DNA from: an uncultured Clostridia bacterium
Lineage (GTDB): Bacteria; Bacillota; Clostridia; Oscillospirales; Acutalibacteraceae
Assembly (NCBI GenBank): GCA_944384705.1
Contig: CALWUI010000014.1
Location: 1-32,819, forward strand
Length of the DNA: 32,819 nucleotides
Direction: 5' to 3'
Every line of letters starts with the position of its first letter. The stretch's first letter is position 1. The notes beneath the pieces were generated by a model, which saw nothing but the letters and a program-made list of their open reading frames with translations, was not told where the DNA came from and ran no database searches. Positions 1 through 7,313 of this stretch are shown here, in pieces. The translations under genes were made by a program, and so were the position numbers.

Positions 1-36
1 TGCTTCTCGGCCTCCTGGCCTTGCAACGTGATTATT

Positions 37-65
37 ATTCTATCATACCTGCTTCCCTTTGTCAA
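37..65 (-). promoter_or_regulatory. Sigma-A type promoter firing out of the left edge
   Basis: On the minus strand a perfect -35 TTGACA (60-65) is followed after 17 bp by TAGAAT (37-42, 5 of 6 matches), with a TG one base upstream of the -10 (extended -10). The gene it drives lies beyond the left edge of the window. Confidence 0.65.
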
Positions 66-230
66 CTACTTTTTTTAACTTTTTTTTATTTTATTTCCTC
101 CCTCAGAATTTTAAACTTAAATTTAAATGTTCAACACTCAAATATAGCTAAAATATTTCATATTCTTGTCTTTATTTGTAATCAGGAATAATTCAAAATT
201 CTCATAACTATACATTAATGAGGTGATAAG

Positions 231-701
231 TTGAACAATAATTGTAAAATTTTATCTTTTTTTATTGCTGTTCCACTTGCTGTTGGAGGATTGGCAGCCT
301 TTTTTTCTCGAGAAAATATAGGAATGTTTAATTTAATAGAAAAACCGCCATTGTCTCCACCAAACTGGCTATTTCCTATCGTCTGGACCATTCTCTACAT
401 AATTATGGGAATTGCTTCGTATATTATTTTTAGGTCAGCTCAAGAAAAAAGCACAATAAAAATAGCTCTTAAAATCTATACTACTCAGTTATTATTTAAT
501 TTTTTATGGCCTATTTTGTTTTTTAATTTTGAATTATATTTTTTTGCTTTTCTCTGGTTAATTGCACTCTTAGCTTTAATAATTCTTACAACAAAATTAT
601 TTTATAAAACGTCAAAACCGGCTGCGTATTTGATGCTTCCATATATTTTGTGGGTATTTTTTGCCGGATACTTAAATCTTGGAGTAGCAATACTTAACTA
701 G
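231..701 (+). CDS. tspO: TspO/MBR family membrane protein
   Basis: This 156-aa protein belongs to the TspO/peripheral benzodiazepine receptor family, polytopic membrane proteins that bind tetrapyrroles and hydrophobic ligands. Seen: the family signature around residues 38-62 (PPLSPPNWLFPIVWT, then LYIIMGIASY), about five hydrophobic helices, many Trp and Phe residues, and a length normal for the family (150-170). The start is TTG at 231, because AGGTGAT lies just upstream while the nearby ATG at 218 runs straight into TGA. It stands alone on the plus strand, back-to-back with the minus-strand genes to its right. Bacterial TspO is linked to porphyrin handling and stress; which role applies here is not visible. 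A small hairpin with arms AACTAG/CTAGTT directly after the stop may end the transcript. Confidence 0.9.
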   Translation: MNNNCKILSFFIAVPLAVGGLAAFFSRENIGMFNLIEKPPLSPPNWLFPIVWTILYIIMGIASYIIFRSAQEKSTIKIALKIYTTQLLFNFLWPILFFNFELYFFAFLWLIALLALIILTTKLFYKTSKPAAYLMLPYILWVFFAGYLNLGVAILN

Positions 702-747
702 AAAAATATTTTCCTAGTTCTTATTCTTAAAATATAAAACAAAGAAA

Positions 748-775
748 AAGTGCAGAATACTCAATTTCTGCACTT
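748..775 (-). terminator. Rho-independent terminator (minus strand)
   Basis: A 10-bp perfect stem (748-757 with 766-775) has an 8-nt loop and, read on the minus strand, is followed by a T-rich tail (TTTCTTTG then TTTTAT). It is placed to end the transcript of the minus-strand gene that stops at 786. Confidence 0.7.
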
Positions 776-785
776 CTTAGTACTG

Positions 786-1040
786 CTAATATCCATAACC
801 CATCCCATGACGTCTTTTTTGGTTCTTCTCTGATTTATCATCTTTAATTTCTTTTGTATTATTGGATTTTTTCACTGATTTATCAGTTGAAGTCTTTGTT
901 GTATTAGTTGACACCTTTACTGTTTCAACTGGAGTTGCTGTTATACTAGTTTGTTCTTCTGCTGAGTTATCAGCTTGAGCCTCTGTTGTATTAGTTGACT
1001 CTTCCACTGGATCTATATATTTCTTTTTCAGTCGTTGCAC
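786..1040 (-). CDS. Low-complexity Thr/Ser/Lys-rich tail, probably 3' part of a frameshifted gene
   Basis: The product is 84 aa if translated from GTG at 1040, rich in Thr, Ser, Lys and Glu with short repeats of the STNTT type, ending in RRHGMGYGY. No good ribosome-binding site precedes the GTG. The frame overlaps the end of the upstream signal-peptide ORF (991-1371) in the +1 frame, and the overlap holds an A-rich run (CTGAAAAAGAAA). The simplest reading is that both ORFs are one secreted protein of about 195 aa, broken by one extra base near 1020-1040. Translational coupling or a programmed +1 shift are alternatives. I recognise no family. Confidence 0.45.
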   Translation of the reverse strand: MQRLKKKYIDPVEESTNTTEAQADNSAEEQTSITATPVETVKVSTNTTKTSTDKSVKKSNNTKEIKDDKSEKNQKRRHGMGYGY

Positions 1041-1371
1041 GCTTACCCAACAATAAAATCTTAAATATCTTAATGGCTTTTGTTCTATTATTTAATTCTT
1101 TATTTGATAAAATTTTACTTATTTCTGCGCGATTTTTAACTCCATTAAAAGCAGAAACTGAAGTTAAAGTAGTTCCAGCCACAATTGACGAAATTAATAC
1201 TGCATTATCATAAATTACATTTGCAACTTCTTTGCAAGTTTCTTTTACTGCCTGCCAAGAAGCAGATATTCTCTCTTCAGACTGTCTGTTTTCTTTTGAT
1301 AAGCATAATCCTGTATTAGGTGTCGCCGTTATTATAGTTAACGACAATAAAACTGATAAAAATTTTTTCAT
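991..1371 (-). CDS. Secreted or membrane protein of unknown function (5' part of a split gene)
   Basis: The 126-aa product starts with a clear signal peptide (KK, then FLSVLLSLTIITATP) followed by a helical stretch and a second hydrophobic segment around residues 56-75 (AVLISSIVAGTTLTSVSAF). The start is ATG at 1371, with AAGGAGAG about 11 nt upstream. The reading ends soon after it enters the region shared with the 786-1040 frame; the last residues (EKEIYRSSGRVN) look like out-of-frame reading of that downstream gene. It lies downstream of the structured RNA candidate at 1505-1612, which could be its leader. The function is unknown. Confidence 0.55.
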   Translation of the reverse strand: MKKFLSVLLSLTIITATPNTGLCLSKENRQSEERISASWQAVKETCKEVANVIYDNAVLISSIVAGTTLTSVSAFNGVKNRAEISKILSNKELNNRTKAIKIFKILLLGKRATTEKEIYRSSGRVN

Positions 1372-1504
1372 CTAAATAAACTCTCCTTAAAAAATTATTT
1401 CTTTCATTATATTGAAAGTTAAAAACATTGTTAGTTAATAAAATAATATTGCTTTAGAAAATGTAAAATACAATAAAAAACACTTTCTATCCAGCCTTAA
1501 AAAT

Positions 1505-1612
1505 AATTGGGGGGACACATATAATCGTAATTATATGATTTTCAGCTTGACGAGATTTGCTTCTCCCTCAAATCAATAAAAATTAACTGCAAACTACACC
1601 CCCTTAATTTTC
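1505..1612 (-). ncRNA. Candidate structured small RNA or leader RNA
   Basis: This gene-free stretch between 1372 and 1787 folds by eye into a compact multi-helix RNA. The closing helix pairs five G with five C (1510-1514 with 1599-1603) and is extended by AATT pairing outside. Inside are a perfect 8-bp hairpin with a four-base loop (1518-1525 with 1530-1537) and a second arm (1543-1548 with 1585-1589) that carries a 6-bp hairpin (1554-1559 with 1569-1574). On the minus strand it starts just after an extended -10 promoter and ends at C6-AATTATTTTT, like a terminator. It ends about 130 nt before the ATG at 1371, so it could be a leader or an independent RNA. I do not recognise the class. Confidence 0.4.
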
Positions 1613-1618
1613 TTTGTA

Positions 1619-1627
1619 ATTATAACA
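1619..1627 (-). promoter_or_regulatory. Extended -10 promoter for the structured RNA
   Basis: The minus strand reads TGTTATAAT, a perfect extended -10 (TATAAT at 1619-1624), with no convincing -35. A start near 1612 would put the first transcribed bases a few nucleotides before the closing helix of the RNA candidate. Confidence 0.45.
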
Positions 1628-1787
1628 TAAAAATATTATTTTGCATATACTTTACAATAAAAAAATAAAACTTTGTTTATTCACGACAATATATAAATAA
1701 AAAATCTTATTTTTTGTTGAAATTTACATATTATATCTTAAAGCCAATTTCAAATAAATGATTCTTGGAAATAAATTTTAAAACCAA

Positions 1788-2171
1788 TTAAATAATTTTA
1801 TTCATATATGCAACCAATTTGTTTAGCGTTTGATGACTTATAATATGTTCTATTTTGCATGCATCATTCTGGGCGATTTCTGGATCTATGCCAAGATTTT
1901 CAATAAAAAATTTTGTTAAAGTTTCATGTCTAAAATAAATTTCTTTTGCTAAAAGTATCCCATCTTCTGTAAGTTTTATTGTTCCATATCTTTCATGTTC
2001 TAACAAAGCATTTGCTTTTAAATTAGATATAGCTCTATTTACACTTGGTTTAGAAAGGTTCATGAATACAGCAATATCAGTAATTCTAACCTCAGATTTG
2101 TCTTTGGCAAGCAAATAAATTGCTTCCAAATAATCCTCAAGAGAGCCTGTCAACTTTATGCTGGATCTCAT
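1788..2171 (-). CDS. DtxR/MntR-family metal-dependent transcriptional repressor
   Basis: This 127-aa protein has the N-terminal winged helix of the family (LTGSLEDYLEAIYLL, then the recognition helix MNLSKPSVNRAISNL) followed by the metal-binding and dimerisation helices (HETLTKFF, DACKIEHIIS). It lacks the C-terminal SH3/FeoA-like domain, as in short MntR-type members. I choose ATG at 2171 because AAGGAGA lies 5 nt upstream of it; an in-frame codon 18 bp further upstream lacks this. It is the last gene of the feo operon and overlaps the preceding small gene by 35 nt. Inference: it senses Fe2+ (or Mn2+) and represses feoA through the palindrome at 4702-4717, closing a feedback loop. Confidence 0.88.
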   Translation of the reverse strand: MRSSIKLTGSLEDYLEAIYLLAKDKSEVRITDIAVFMNLSKPSVNRAISNLKANALLEHERYGTIKLTEDGILLAKEIYFRHETLTKFFIENLGIDPEIAQNDACKIEHIISHQTLNKLVAYMNKII

Positions 2172-2331
2172 AACATTCTCCTTTTTCATCCCCTAAAAAG
2201 CATTTTTGGCAAAAGCTACAACTTCCCTCACAAAATGCTTTTGCTCCCTTTTTTTTAAATAATTTAATCTGTTTTGCAATAACAATAATAACTACCGCAA
2301 CAGCAAAAAAAGCAACTAATATATTTATCAT
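2137..2331 (-). CDS. FeoB-associated Cys-rich membrane protein
   Basis: This 64-aa protein has one N-terminal membrane helix (MINILVAFFAVAVVIIVIA), a basic stretch (KLFKKKG), and then a cysteine cluster (C-EGS-C-SF-C-QK-C plus a later Cys). That layout is typical of the small FeoB-associated proteins encoded after feoB in Clostridia. ATG at 2331 is preferred because AGGAGG lies 9 nt upstream; the in-frame ATG at 2355 would put that ribosome-binding site inside the gene. It sits between feoB and the dtxR-like gene. The likely role is to help the Fe2+ channel at the membrane, but the mechanism is not established. Confidence 0.85.
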   Translation of the reverse strand: MINILVAFFAVAVVIIVIAKQIKLFKKKGAKAFCEGSCSFCQKCFLGDEKGECYEIQHKVDRLS

Positions 2332-2351
2332 AATTTCCAACCTCCTATAAG

Positions 2352-4442
2352 TCATATAACATTATATACAAAAATTCCCACCTGATATACAATAGCAGAA
2401 ACAGTCCAAGCCAAAGTTAGTTGATAAGCAACTGCAATTGCTGTCCACTTAAAACTCTTAAGTTCTTTATATATAGTAGATAATGCCGCCACACATGGCG
2501 TATATAATAGAACAAACACCATAAAAGCATACGCTGAAATTATAGAAAATTGATCCATAATAACTTGAGACGTCCCCACTAAACCTCCTGTTCCATAAAG
2601 AACCGCCATTGTGCTCACAACCGATTCTTTAGCAATTAAACCAGAAAGCAAAGATACCGTCGCACGCCAATCTCCAAAACCACAAAGAGAAAACATAGGC
2701 GCAATAGTCATTCCAAAAGAAGCTAAAATACTATCTTTTCTATCAGGAACCATCTGCAAGTTCAAATTAAATGACTGCAAAAACCAAATCACTATTGTAG
2801 CTGCAAGCAAAATTGTTCCTGCCTTAACTACAAAATCCTTTACTCTTTCTCCCACATGTATACATAAATTTTTAAAACTAGGAAATCTATATTCCGGCAG
2901 CTCCATTAAAAAAGAAGCCGTATTTCCTTTTAACACAGGTTTCTTAAAAATAGCCGCTGTAAGAATCGCCATTAAAATTCCCAATAAATAAATTGAAGAA
3001 ATAACTAAAACTTGATGCTCTTTAAATAGTGCCGCAATAAACATCGCATAGACCGGCATTTTGGCACTACAAGACATAAAAGGTATCATTAATATAGTAA
3101 GTTTTTTGTCCTCTTCTTTTTCCAAAATACGCGTTCCCAACACCGCCGGAACAGTGCACCCAAAACCCATTAACAAAGGTACAAATGCCCTCCCAGATAG
3201 ACCTACTTTGCGCAGCAGCTTATCAGTTATAAAAGCAGCTCTAGCCATATATCCGCTATCTTCTAAAATCGAAAGTAAAGTAAACAATATCATAACTTGC
3301 GGCAGAAACGAAATAACCGAACCTACTCCTTCGATTATTCCTCCAATTATCAAACTTTTTGTCCATTCAGCAGCTCCCAGATTCGTCAACAAATTTGAGA
3401 TGTTGCCACCCAATATGTCTTTTATAAAAAATTCAAACTGCATCCTAAAAAAAGAGCCAATAGGTCCAAAAGTGATATAAAATGTTAAAATCATTATAAG
3501 CACAAAAATAGGAACTGCCAAGAATTTATTTGTAACAATTCTATCGATTTTGTCAGTTAAAGTTATGTGTTCTAGCGGATGCTTTCTTTTTACTGCATTT
3601 TTACACAGTTTATATATGTATTTATACCTTTGATCAGCTATAATCATTTGAGAATCCATATTATCCGGAATCGGTATTATGCTCTTGTATAACCGTATCT
3701 TTTCTTTTTGTGATCTAGATAAATTTACTTTTCTCAAGATCAGCTCATCATTTTCAAATAATTTTATAGCCAACCATCGCAAATTTATTTTTCTCTTAAC
3801 TCCATTAAAGCTAAAACCTAATTTCAATTCATTTTCTATTTTAGATATAACTGTTTCTATTTTATCCTCATATATCTTACTTACTATTGGTTTACCTTTT
3901 TTATCAGCATAGCCAATAGTCAAGTATAAAAGTTCTTTAATTCCATTTCCTTTATTTGCAGATATTGGTATAATTGGCACATTTAATTCCCTTCTAAACT
4001 TACTATAATCAATCACATCTCCTTTTTTTTCAACAATATCTGTCATATTAAAGGCTACAATCATCGGTTTTTGAAGTTCTAAAAGTTGCGTAGTAAGATA
4101 TAAATTTCTCTCTAAAACAGTTGCATCGACAATATTTATAATTAAATCCGGATCATCCTCAAGCAAACATGTGCGTGTAATAATTTCTTCCGAAGAATAT
4201 GGCGATAGCGAATAGATTCCAGGCAAATCCAGTATATTAATAGTTATATTTTTAAACTCTAAAAAACCTTCTTTTTTTTCAACAGTAACACCCGGCCAGT
4301 TGCCAACATGTTGGTTACTTCCTGTTAATTGGTTAAACAGCGTTGTTTTTCCACAATTTGGGTTACCAACTAAAGCTACTTTTAAGTTTTTAGATTTAAC
4401 AGATCTTAAATTTTCTTCTTTTGTTGGAGTAAAGGTAGCCAT
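2352..4442 (-). CDS. feoB: Ferrous iron transporter FeoB
   Basis: This is the 696-aa Fe2+ transporter of the cytoplasmic membrane. The N-terminal G-protein domain shows the P-loop GNPNCGKT (26-33), DLPG (72-75), NMTD (132-135) and SAN (161-163). A linker helical domain follows, then the polytopic membrane part with two Gate-type segments (the first includes LPQVMILFTLLSILEDSGYM, the second includes CGFGDWRATVSLLSG). Length and architecture are those of complete FeoB. Translation starts at ATG 4442, three nt after the feoA stop, with AAAGGAA upstream; feoA and feoB are therefore coupled. No damage is visible. Confidence 0.97.
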   Translation of the reverse strand: MATFTPTKEENLRSVKSKNLKVALVGNPNCGKTTLFNQLTGSNQHVGNWPGVTVEKKEGFLEFKNITINILDLPGIYSLSPYSSEEIITRTCLLEDDPDLIINIVDATVLERNLYLTTQLLELQKPMIVAFNMTDIVEKKGDVIDYSKFRRELNVPIIPISANKGNGIKELLYLTIGYADKKGKPIVSKIYEDKIETVISKIENELKLGFSFNGVKRKINLRWLAIKLFENDELILRKVNLSRSQKEKIRLYKSIIPIPDNMDSQMIIADQRYKYIYKLCKNAVKRKHPLEHITLTDKIDRIVTNKFLAVPIFVLIMILTFYITFGPIGSFFRMQFEFFIKDILGGNISNLLTNLGAAEWTKSLIIGGIIEGVGSVISFLPQVMILFTLLSILEDSGYMARAAFITDKLLRKVGLSGRAFVPLLMGFGCTVPAVLGTRILEKEEDKKLTILMIPFMSCSAKMPVYAMFIAALFKEHQVLVISSIYLLGILMAILTAAIFKKPVLKGNTASFLMELPEYRFPSFKNLCIHVGERVKDFVVKAGTILLAATIVIWFLQSFNLNLQMVPDRKDSILASFGMTIAPMFSLCGFGDWRATVSLLSGLIAKESVVSTMAVLYGTGGLVGTSQVIMDQFSIISAYAFMVFVLLYTPCVAALSTIYKELKSFKWTAIAVAYQLTLAWTVSAIVYQVGIFVYNVI

Positions 4443-4445
4443 CGT

Positions 4446-4676
4446 CTATTTCCTTTCTCTAATTTTTATATTTTCAGCTTCGGACTTCCTAATACTAATA
4501 TCAGAACCCTGGACATTTATTTGTATAGGGTCTCCAAAAGGAGCAATACGTTTCATAATAATTAATGCTCCCGGAATTATTCCCATGTCAGCAATTCTGC
4601 GTCGTAAGGATTTCTCACAAGTAATTTTATGCACAACCCCCAACTGACCTGGTTTTAAATCATTTACAGATTTCAC
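4446..4676 (-). CDS. feoA: FeoA family ferrous iron transport protein
   Basis: This 76-aa protein has an SH3-like beta-barrel fold: LKPGQLGVVHKI at the start, then the conserved RRRIADMGIIPGALI motif and a C-terminal IRKSEAENIKI strand. FeoA is a small cytosolic partner of FeoB needed for Fe2+ uptake. ATG at 4676 has GAGAGGAGA 4 nt upstream. It is the first gene of feoA-feoB-FeoB-associated-dtxR, and its promoter carries a DtxR-type palindrome, so the whole operon is probably iron-repressed. Confidence 0.95.
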   Translation of the reverse strand: MKSVNDLKPGQLGVVHKITCEKSLRRRIADMGIIPGALIIMKRIAPFGDPIQINVQGSDISIRKSEAENIKIRERK

Positions 4677-4701
4677 ATAAAATCTCCTCTCTAGAATAAA
4701 A

Positions 4702-4717
4702 GTTAGCCTAGGTTAAC
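4702..4717 (-). promoter_or_regulatory. Putative DtxR-type iron-box operator of the feo operon
   Basis: GTTAGCCTAGGTTAAC is palindromic at 14 of 16 positions and resembles the core of the known DtxR/IdeR box (GGTTAG.CTAACC type). It lies 8 bp downstream of the feoA -10 and so covers the transcription start, where a bound repressor would block transcription. A DtxR-family gene is the last gene of the same operon. Confidence 0.6.
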
Positions 4718-4725
4718 ATTTATTT

Positions 4726-4754
4726 ATTATACCACATAATAAACCCAATGTAAA
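4726..4754 (-). promoter_or_regulatory. feoA sigma-A promoter
   Basis: On the minus strand TTTACA (4749-4754) and a perfect TATAAT (4726-4731) are separated by exactly 17 bp. The start of feoA lies about 50 bp downstream. Confidence 0.75.
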
Positions 4755-4836
4755 TATATTTTTGTTACCACACTATACCGCGCGGCGGATCTAATTAATT
4801 GTATTTTAACAAATTTAAAATATAATTACTTATTAC

Positions 4837-6420
4837 TCACCTCTTTCCTTTGCTAACAAGAATAGTTATCTGTGAACCATACTCAGACTTACTTCCCTTA
4901 GAATAATTTTTGTATCCGATTACATTACCTTCTTGCACATTGTTGCTATATTGAGACTCTTTAATAGGAACAAAACCCTCTTTAGTTAAGGCCGCAGCTG
5001 CCTGAGATAAAGATAAGCCATCTATATCTGGCAAAGGTTTAAATTTTGGTCCCTTGCTGACAGTTACAATTACATTAGAACCTTTTTTTACTGAAGCCTG
5101 AGGTTCTGGAGTTTGTGATAATATTTTTCCTGCATCAACATTTTCGTCAAAAACTTCTTCGGCCAGCAATATAATATAGTCCTCACCACTAGAATTTTTT
5201 TGTAAATCATCAAAAGATTGACCAATAAAATTAGGTACAACAATATTCTCTTTTAACTCAGTAGAATCTTGCAATAAAATATTGTCATTATCATTTATAT
5301 TATTTTTATGCCATTCATTATTTAATTTTAAATAAAAGATAACACCTAAGCAAAATAATACCAGTGTTATAAATGTAGCACTAATAATCCAAATAAGATT
5401 TCTCTTTTTTATCCTTTTAAAATTACTTTTATGATAAACATATTCATTTTCTTTAAAATGCTTTGCTGACGTTTCTGTAAGCTCATCTCTTAAAGTTGCA
5501 AAATCCTGTGTACGTGCTTTTATATTGATTCTCATTGCATTCGAGATCGCGGATACCACATACGGCGGTATATTTTTTAAGAGTTTGACAGGTATCAATA
5601 AGCGATCATCCGATTCTCTTGTTAAAGCATCTTTTGGCTCAAACCCTACCAACGCAAAAAATAGTGTTGAAGCAAGGCCATAAATGTCCGCTGCTGTAGT
5701 CAACTTAAAGTTTTTAATATACTGTTCGGGAGCTGTGAAGCTTTTATAAAACTCAAAATCTAAAAATGTTCCAATTTGTCTGGATTCTAAAGGAGAAAAA
5801 TTTGAGATATACATTCTTCCGTTTTTTGCAATTATTAATGATTTTGGGTTTATTGCCAGATGCAAAATGCCAGCTTGACTTAATCTGCTAAGAGCTGAAA
5901 TGACAGGCATAAATAATATTCTTGCTGTTTCCCAGTCTAAAGGCTTTTTATTTTTCTTTATAAAATCTAAAAGAGTTATTCCATCTATAGCTTCAGAAAC
6001 AATATAAGCTGTTCCATAATCTAAAAAAATATCATAAACAGAGGTAATCGCATCTATATCTCTCACTCTTGCTAATGACCTAAAATAATCTAAAAAACTA
6101 ATTTTCAAACGTTCATATTTTTTTTCACAGCTTTCTTTTATTAACAAGCTTTGACCATTATTACCTCTTTTGCATATTTCAGCAGGAAAAAATTCTCGAA
6201 TATTAACTCTAGAATTGTTTTTTATATCATAACCTATATAGCAAATGGACTCTGCATTTTTAAAGATTCTATTTCCTACTACATATTTATCCTGCAAAAT
6301 TAATAATTTTTTATTATCGGTTGAATCCGAGTAATTATCAATATATCCACAAAAAGGGCATTTTTTTAGATTTCCTTTATCGTTCATACATTTCATACAT
6401 AGATTTTCAAAATTTCTCAT
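4837..6420 (-). CDS. Membrane PASTA protein with a kinase-like domain lacking catalytic residues
   Basis: The layout of this 527-aa protein is: a zinc ribbon (C8xxC11, C21xxC24), a Ser/Thr-kinase-like domain (about 42-315), a membrane helix (about 342-366) and two extracellular PASTA repeats (about 393-456 and 460-525). The fold landmarks are present (APEQY 230-234, DIYGLASTLF near 245). The catalytic ones are not: the HRD position reads H187-L-A189, the DFG position reads N207-F-S209, the usual beta-3 Lys appears to be Arg75 in VNIREFF, and no Gly-rich loop is evident. It is thus probably a pseudokinase, a receptor that binds peptidoglycan or muropeptides outside without ordinary phosphotransfer inside. 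It starts at ATG 6420 (AAGGAG upstream), 21 nt after the preceding gene. Confidence 0.85.
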   Translation of the reverse strand: MRNFENLCMKCMNDKGNLKKCPFCGYIDNYSDSTDNKKLLILQDKYVVGNRIFKNAESICYIGYDIKNNSRVNIREFFPAEICKRGNNGQSLLIKESCEKKYERLKISFLDYFRSLARVRDIDAITSVYDIFLDYGTAYIVSEAIDGITLLDFIKKNKKPLDWETARILFMPVISALSRLSQAGILHLAINPKSLIIAKNGRMYISNFSPLESRQIGTFLDFEFYKSFTAPEQYIKNFKLTTAADIYGLASTLFFALVGFEPKDALTRESDDRLLIPVKLLKNIPPYVVSAISNAMRINIKARTQDFATLRDELTETSAKHFKENEYVYHKSNFKRIKKRNLIWIISATFITLVLFCLGVIFYLKLNNEWHKNNINDNDNILLQDSTELKENIVVPNFIGQSFDDLQKNSSGEDYIILLAEEVFDENVDAGKILSQTPEPQASVKKGSNVIVTVSKGPKFKPLPDIDGLSLSQAAAALTKEGFVPIKESQYSNNVQEGNVIGYKNYSKGSKSEYGSQITILVSKGKR

Positions 6421-6441
6421 GTTTTCTCCTTAGTATAAAAC

Positions 6442-7026
6442 CTACTTTTCCAATTTTTTAAGTTTGAACTTGGTTAATAGTCCTAAATATATACATTTTA
6501 GAAGAATTTCTACACACATCACCTTATCCAACTGTGCACAGCTTAAATAATATAAATTTGTTACTGTTTTTTGGCTTTCAATTTTATCTGTTTTTTCAGA
6601 TAAAATATTTATAATTTTAAATTTTCCTTTTAAGACTTGGTCCAAAAAATTATGGTATAATTCACTTTCTTGACCATTATAAAAAATAAGAGCTACATCT
6701 GTATTTTTTAAATTTACGTTATTTTTCATCTCATATAATTCTACACAATTTACACCCAATAGCTTAATAGATTTAAAAAATTCTATAAACAGTTCAAAAA
6801 TTTCTTTACTAGATTCCACAATTATTTTTAAGCTTTTTGAGTTATAAATTAAATCTGCAGCCAAATCTATATTTATATCATTATTTAACACGGTCATATC
6901 ATATAAATCTTGCAGTTTAAAAAATAAATCCCTAGAACTCTTGTCCAACAAAATATTTTCTTTTTTTTGCAAAAAAGTGCTACAGTCAAAAACATCTTTT
7001 TCTTTTATACTATTTAAGACATTCAT
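6442..7026 (-). CDS. Protein of unknown function, weak resemblance to a SIS/RpiR C-terminal domain
   Basis: This is a 194-aa protein of mixed alpha/beta type. The segment VALIFYNGQESELYHN followed by KFKIINILSE is arranged like the phosphosugar-binding SIS fold of RpiR regulators (strand, then S/T-G-Q/E-type turn, helix, strand), but the usual SxSG residues are altered and no N-terminal helix-turn-helix is seen. ATG at 7026 is chosen because AAGGAG lies 8 nt upstream; an in-frame codon 18 bp further upstream has none. It is the first gene of a two-gene unit with the PASTA pseudokinase, 21 nt apart. The SIS assignment is a weak guess. Confidence 0.5.
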   Translation of the reverse strand: MNVLNSIKEKDVFDCSTFLQKKENILLDKSSRDLFFKLQDLYDMTVLNNDINIDLAADLIYNSKSLKIIVESSKEIFELFIEFFKSIKLLGVNCVELYEMKNNVNLKNTDVALIFYNGQESELYHNFLDQVLKGKFKIINILSEKTDKIESQKTVTNLYYLSCAQLDKVMCVEILLKCIYLGLLTKFKLKKLEK

Positions 7027-7239
7027 TTTTAGCACTCCTTGCAAAGATTTTTATCTTTGTTATGTTTTAACAATTATTAAATAAAGCCAAATTATACTAA
7101 ATGCATCAAGTCCAAATAATAATCATAAATGCAACAAAAAGCATATTATTTATTAAAAGCATCGTGACTTAAATTCACTTTAAGATATTATAACACATAT
7201 AGAATATTTTTGAAAACTAGATAATTAAAATTAAAATTT

Positions 7240-7268
7240 TTGTAACGTCATGTTCCCCTCAACATAAT
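7240..7268 (+). promoter_or_regulatory. Promoter of the Cys-rich protein gene at 7314
   Basis: TTGTAA (7240-7245) and CATAAT (7263-7268) are spaced by 17 bp, 45 bp before the gene. The -10 region (CATAATATG) also resembles the CATAnnnTA form used by sporulation mother-cell sigma factors, so either vegetative or sporulation control is possible. Confidence 0.45.
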
Positions 7269-7313
7269 ATGTATTGAAAACATAGTTCATCATCTGAATG
7301 GAGGCTTTTATTT

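Noticed and set aside
1788..2171. The DtxR-like gene as a truncated pseudogene
   Set aside because: The missing SH3-like domain is normal for short MntR-type members, and both the DNA-binding and metal-binding parts are intact.
2352..4442. Plus-strand open frames opposite feoB (for example 2611-2991, 3061-3480, 4300-4647)
   Set aside because: They are antisense shadows of feoB with no ribosome-binding sites and no recognisable domains.
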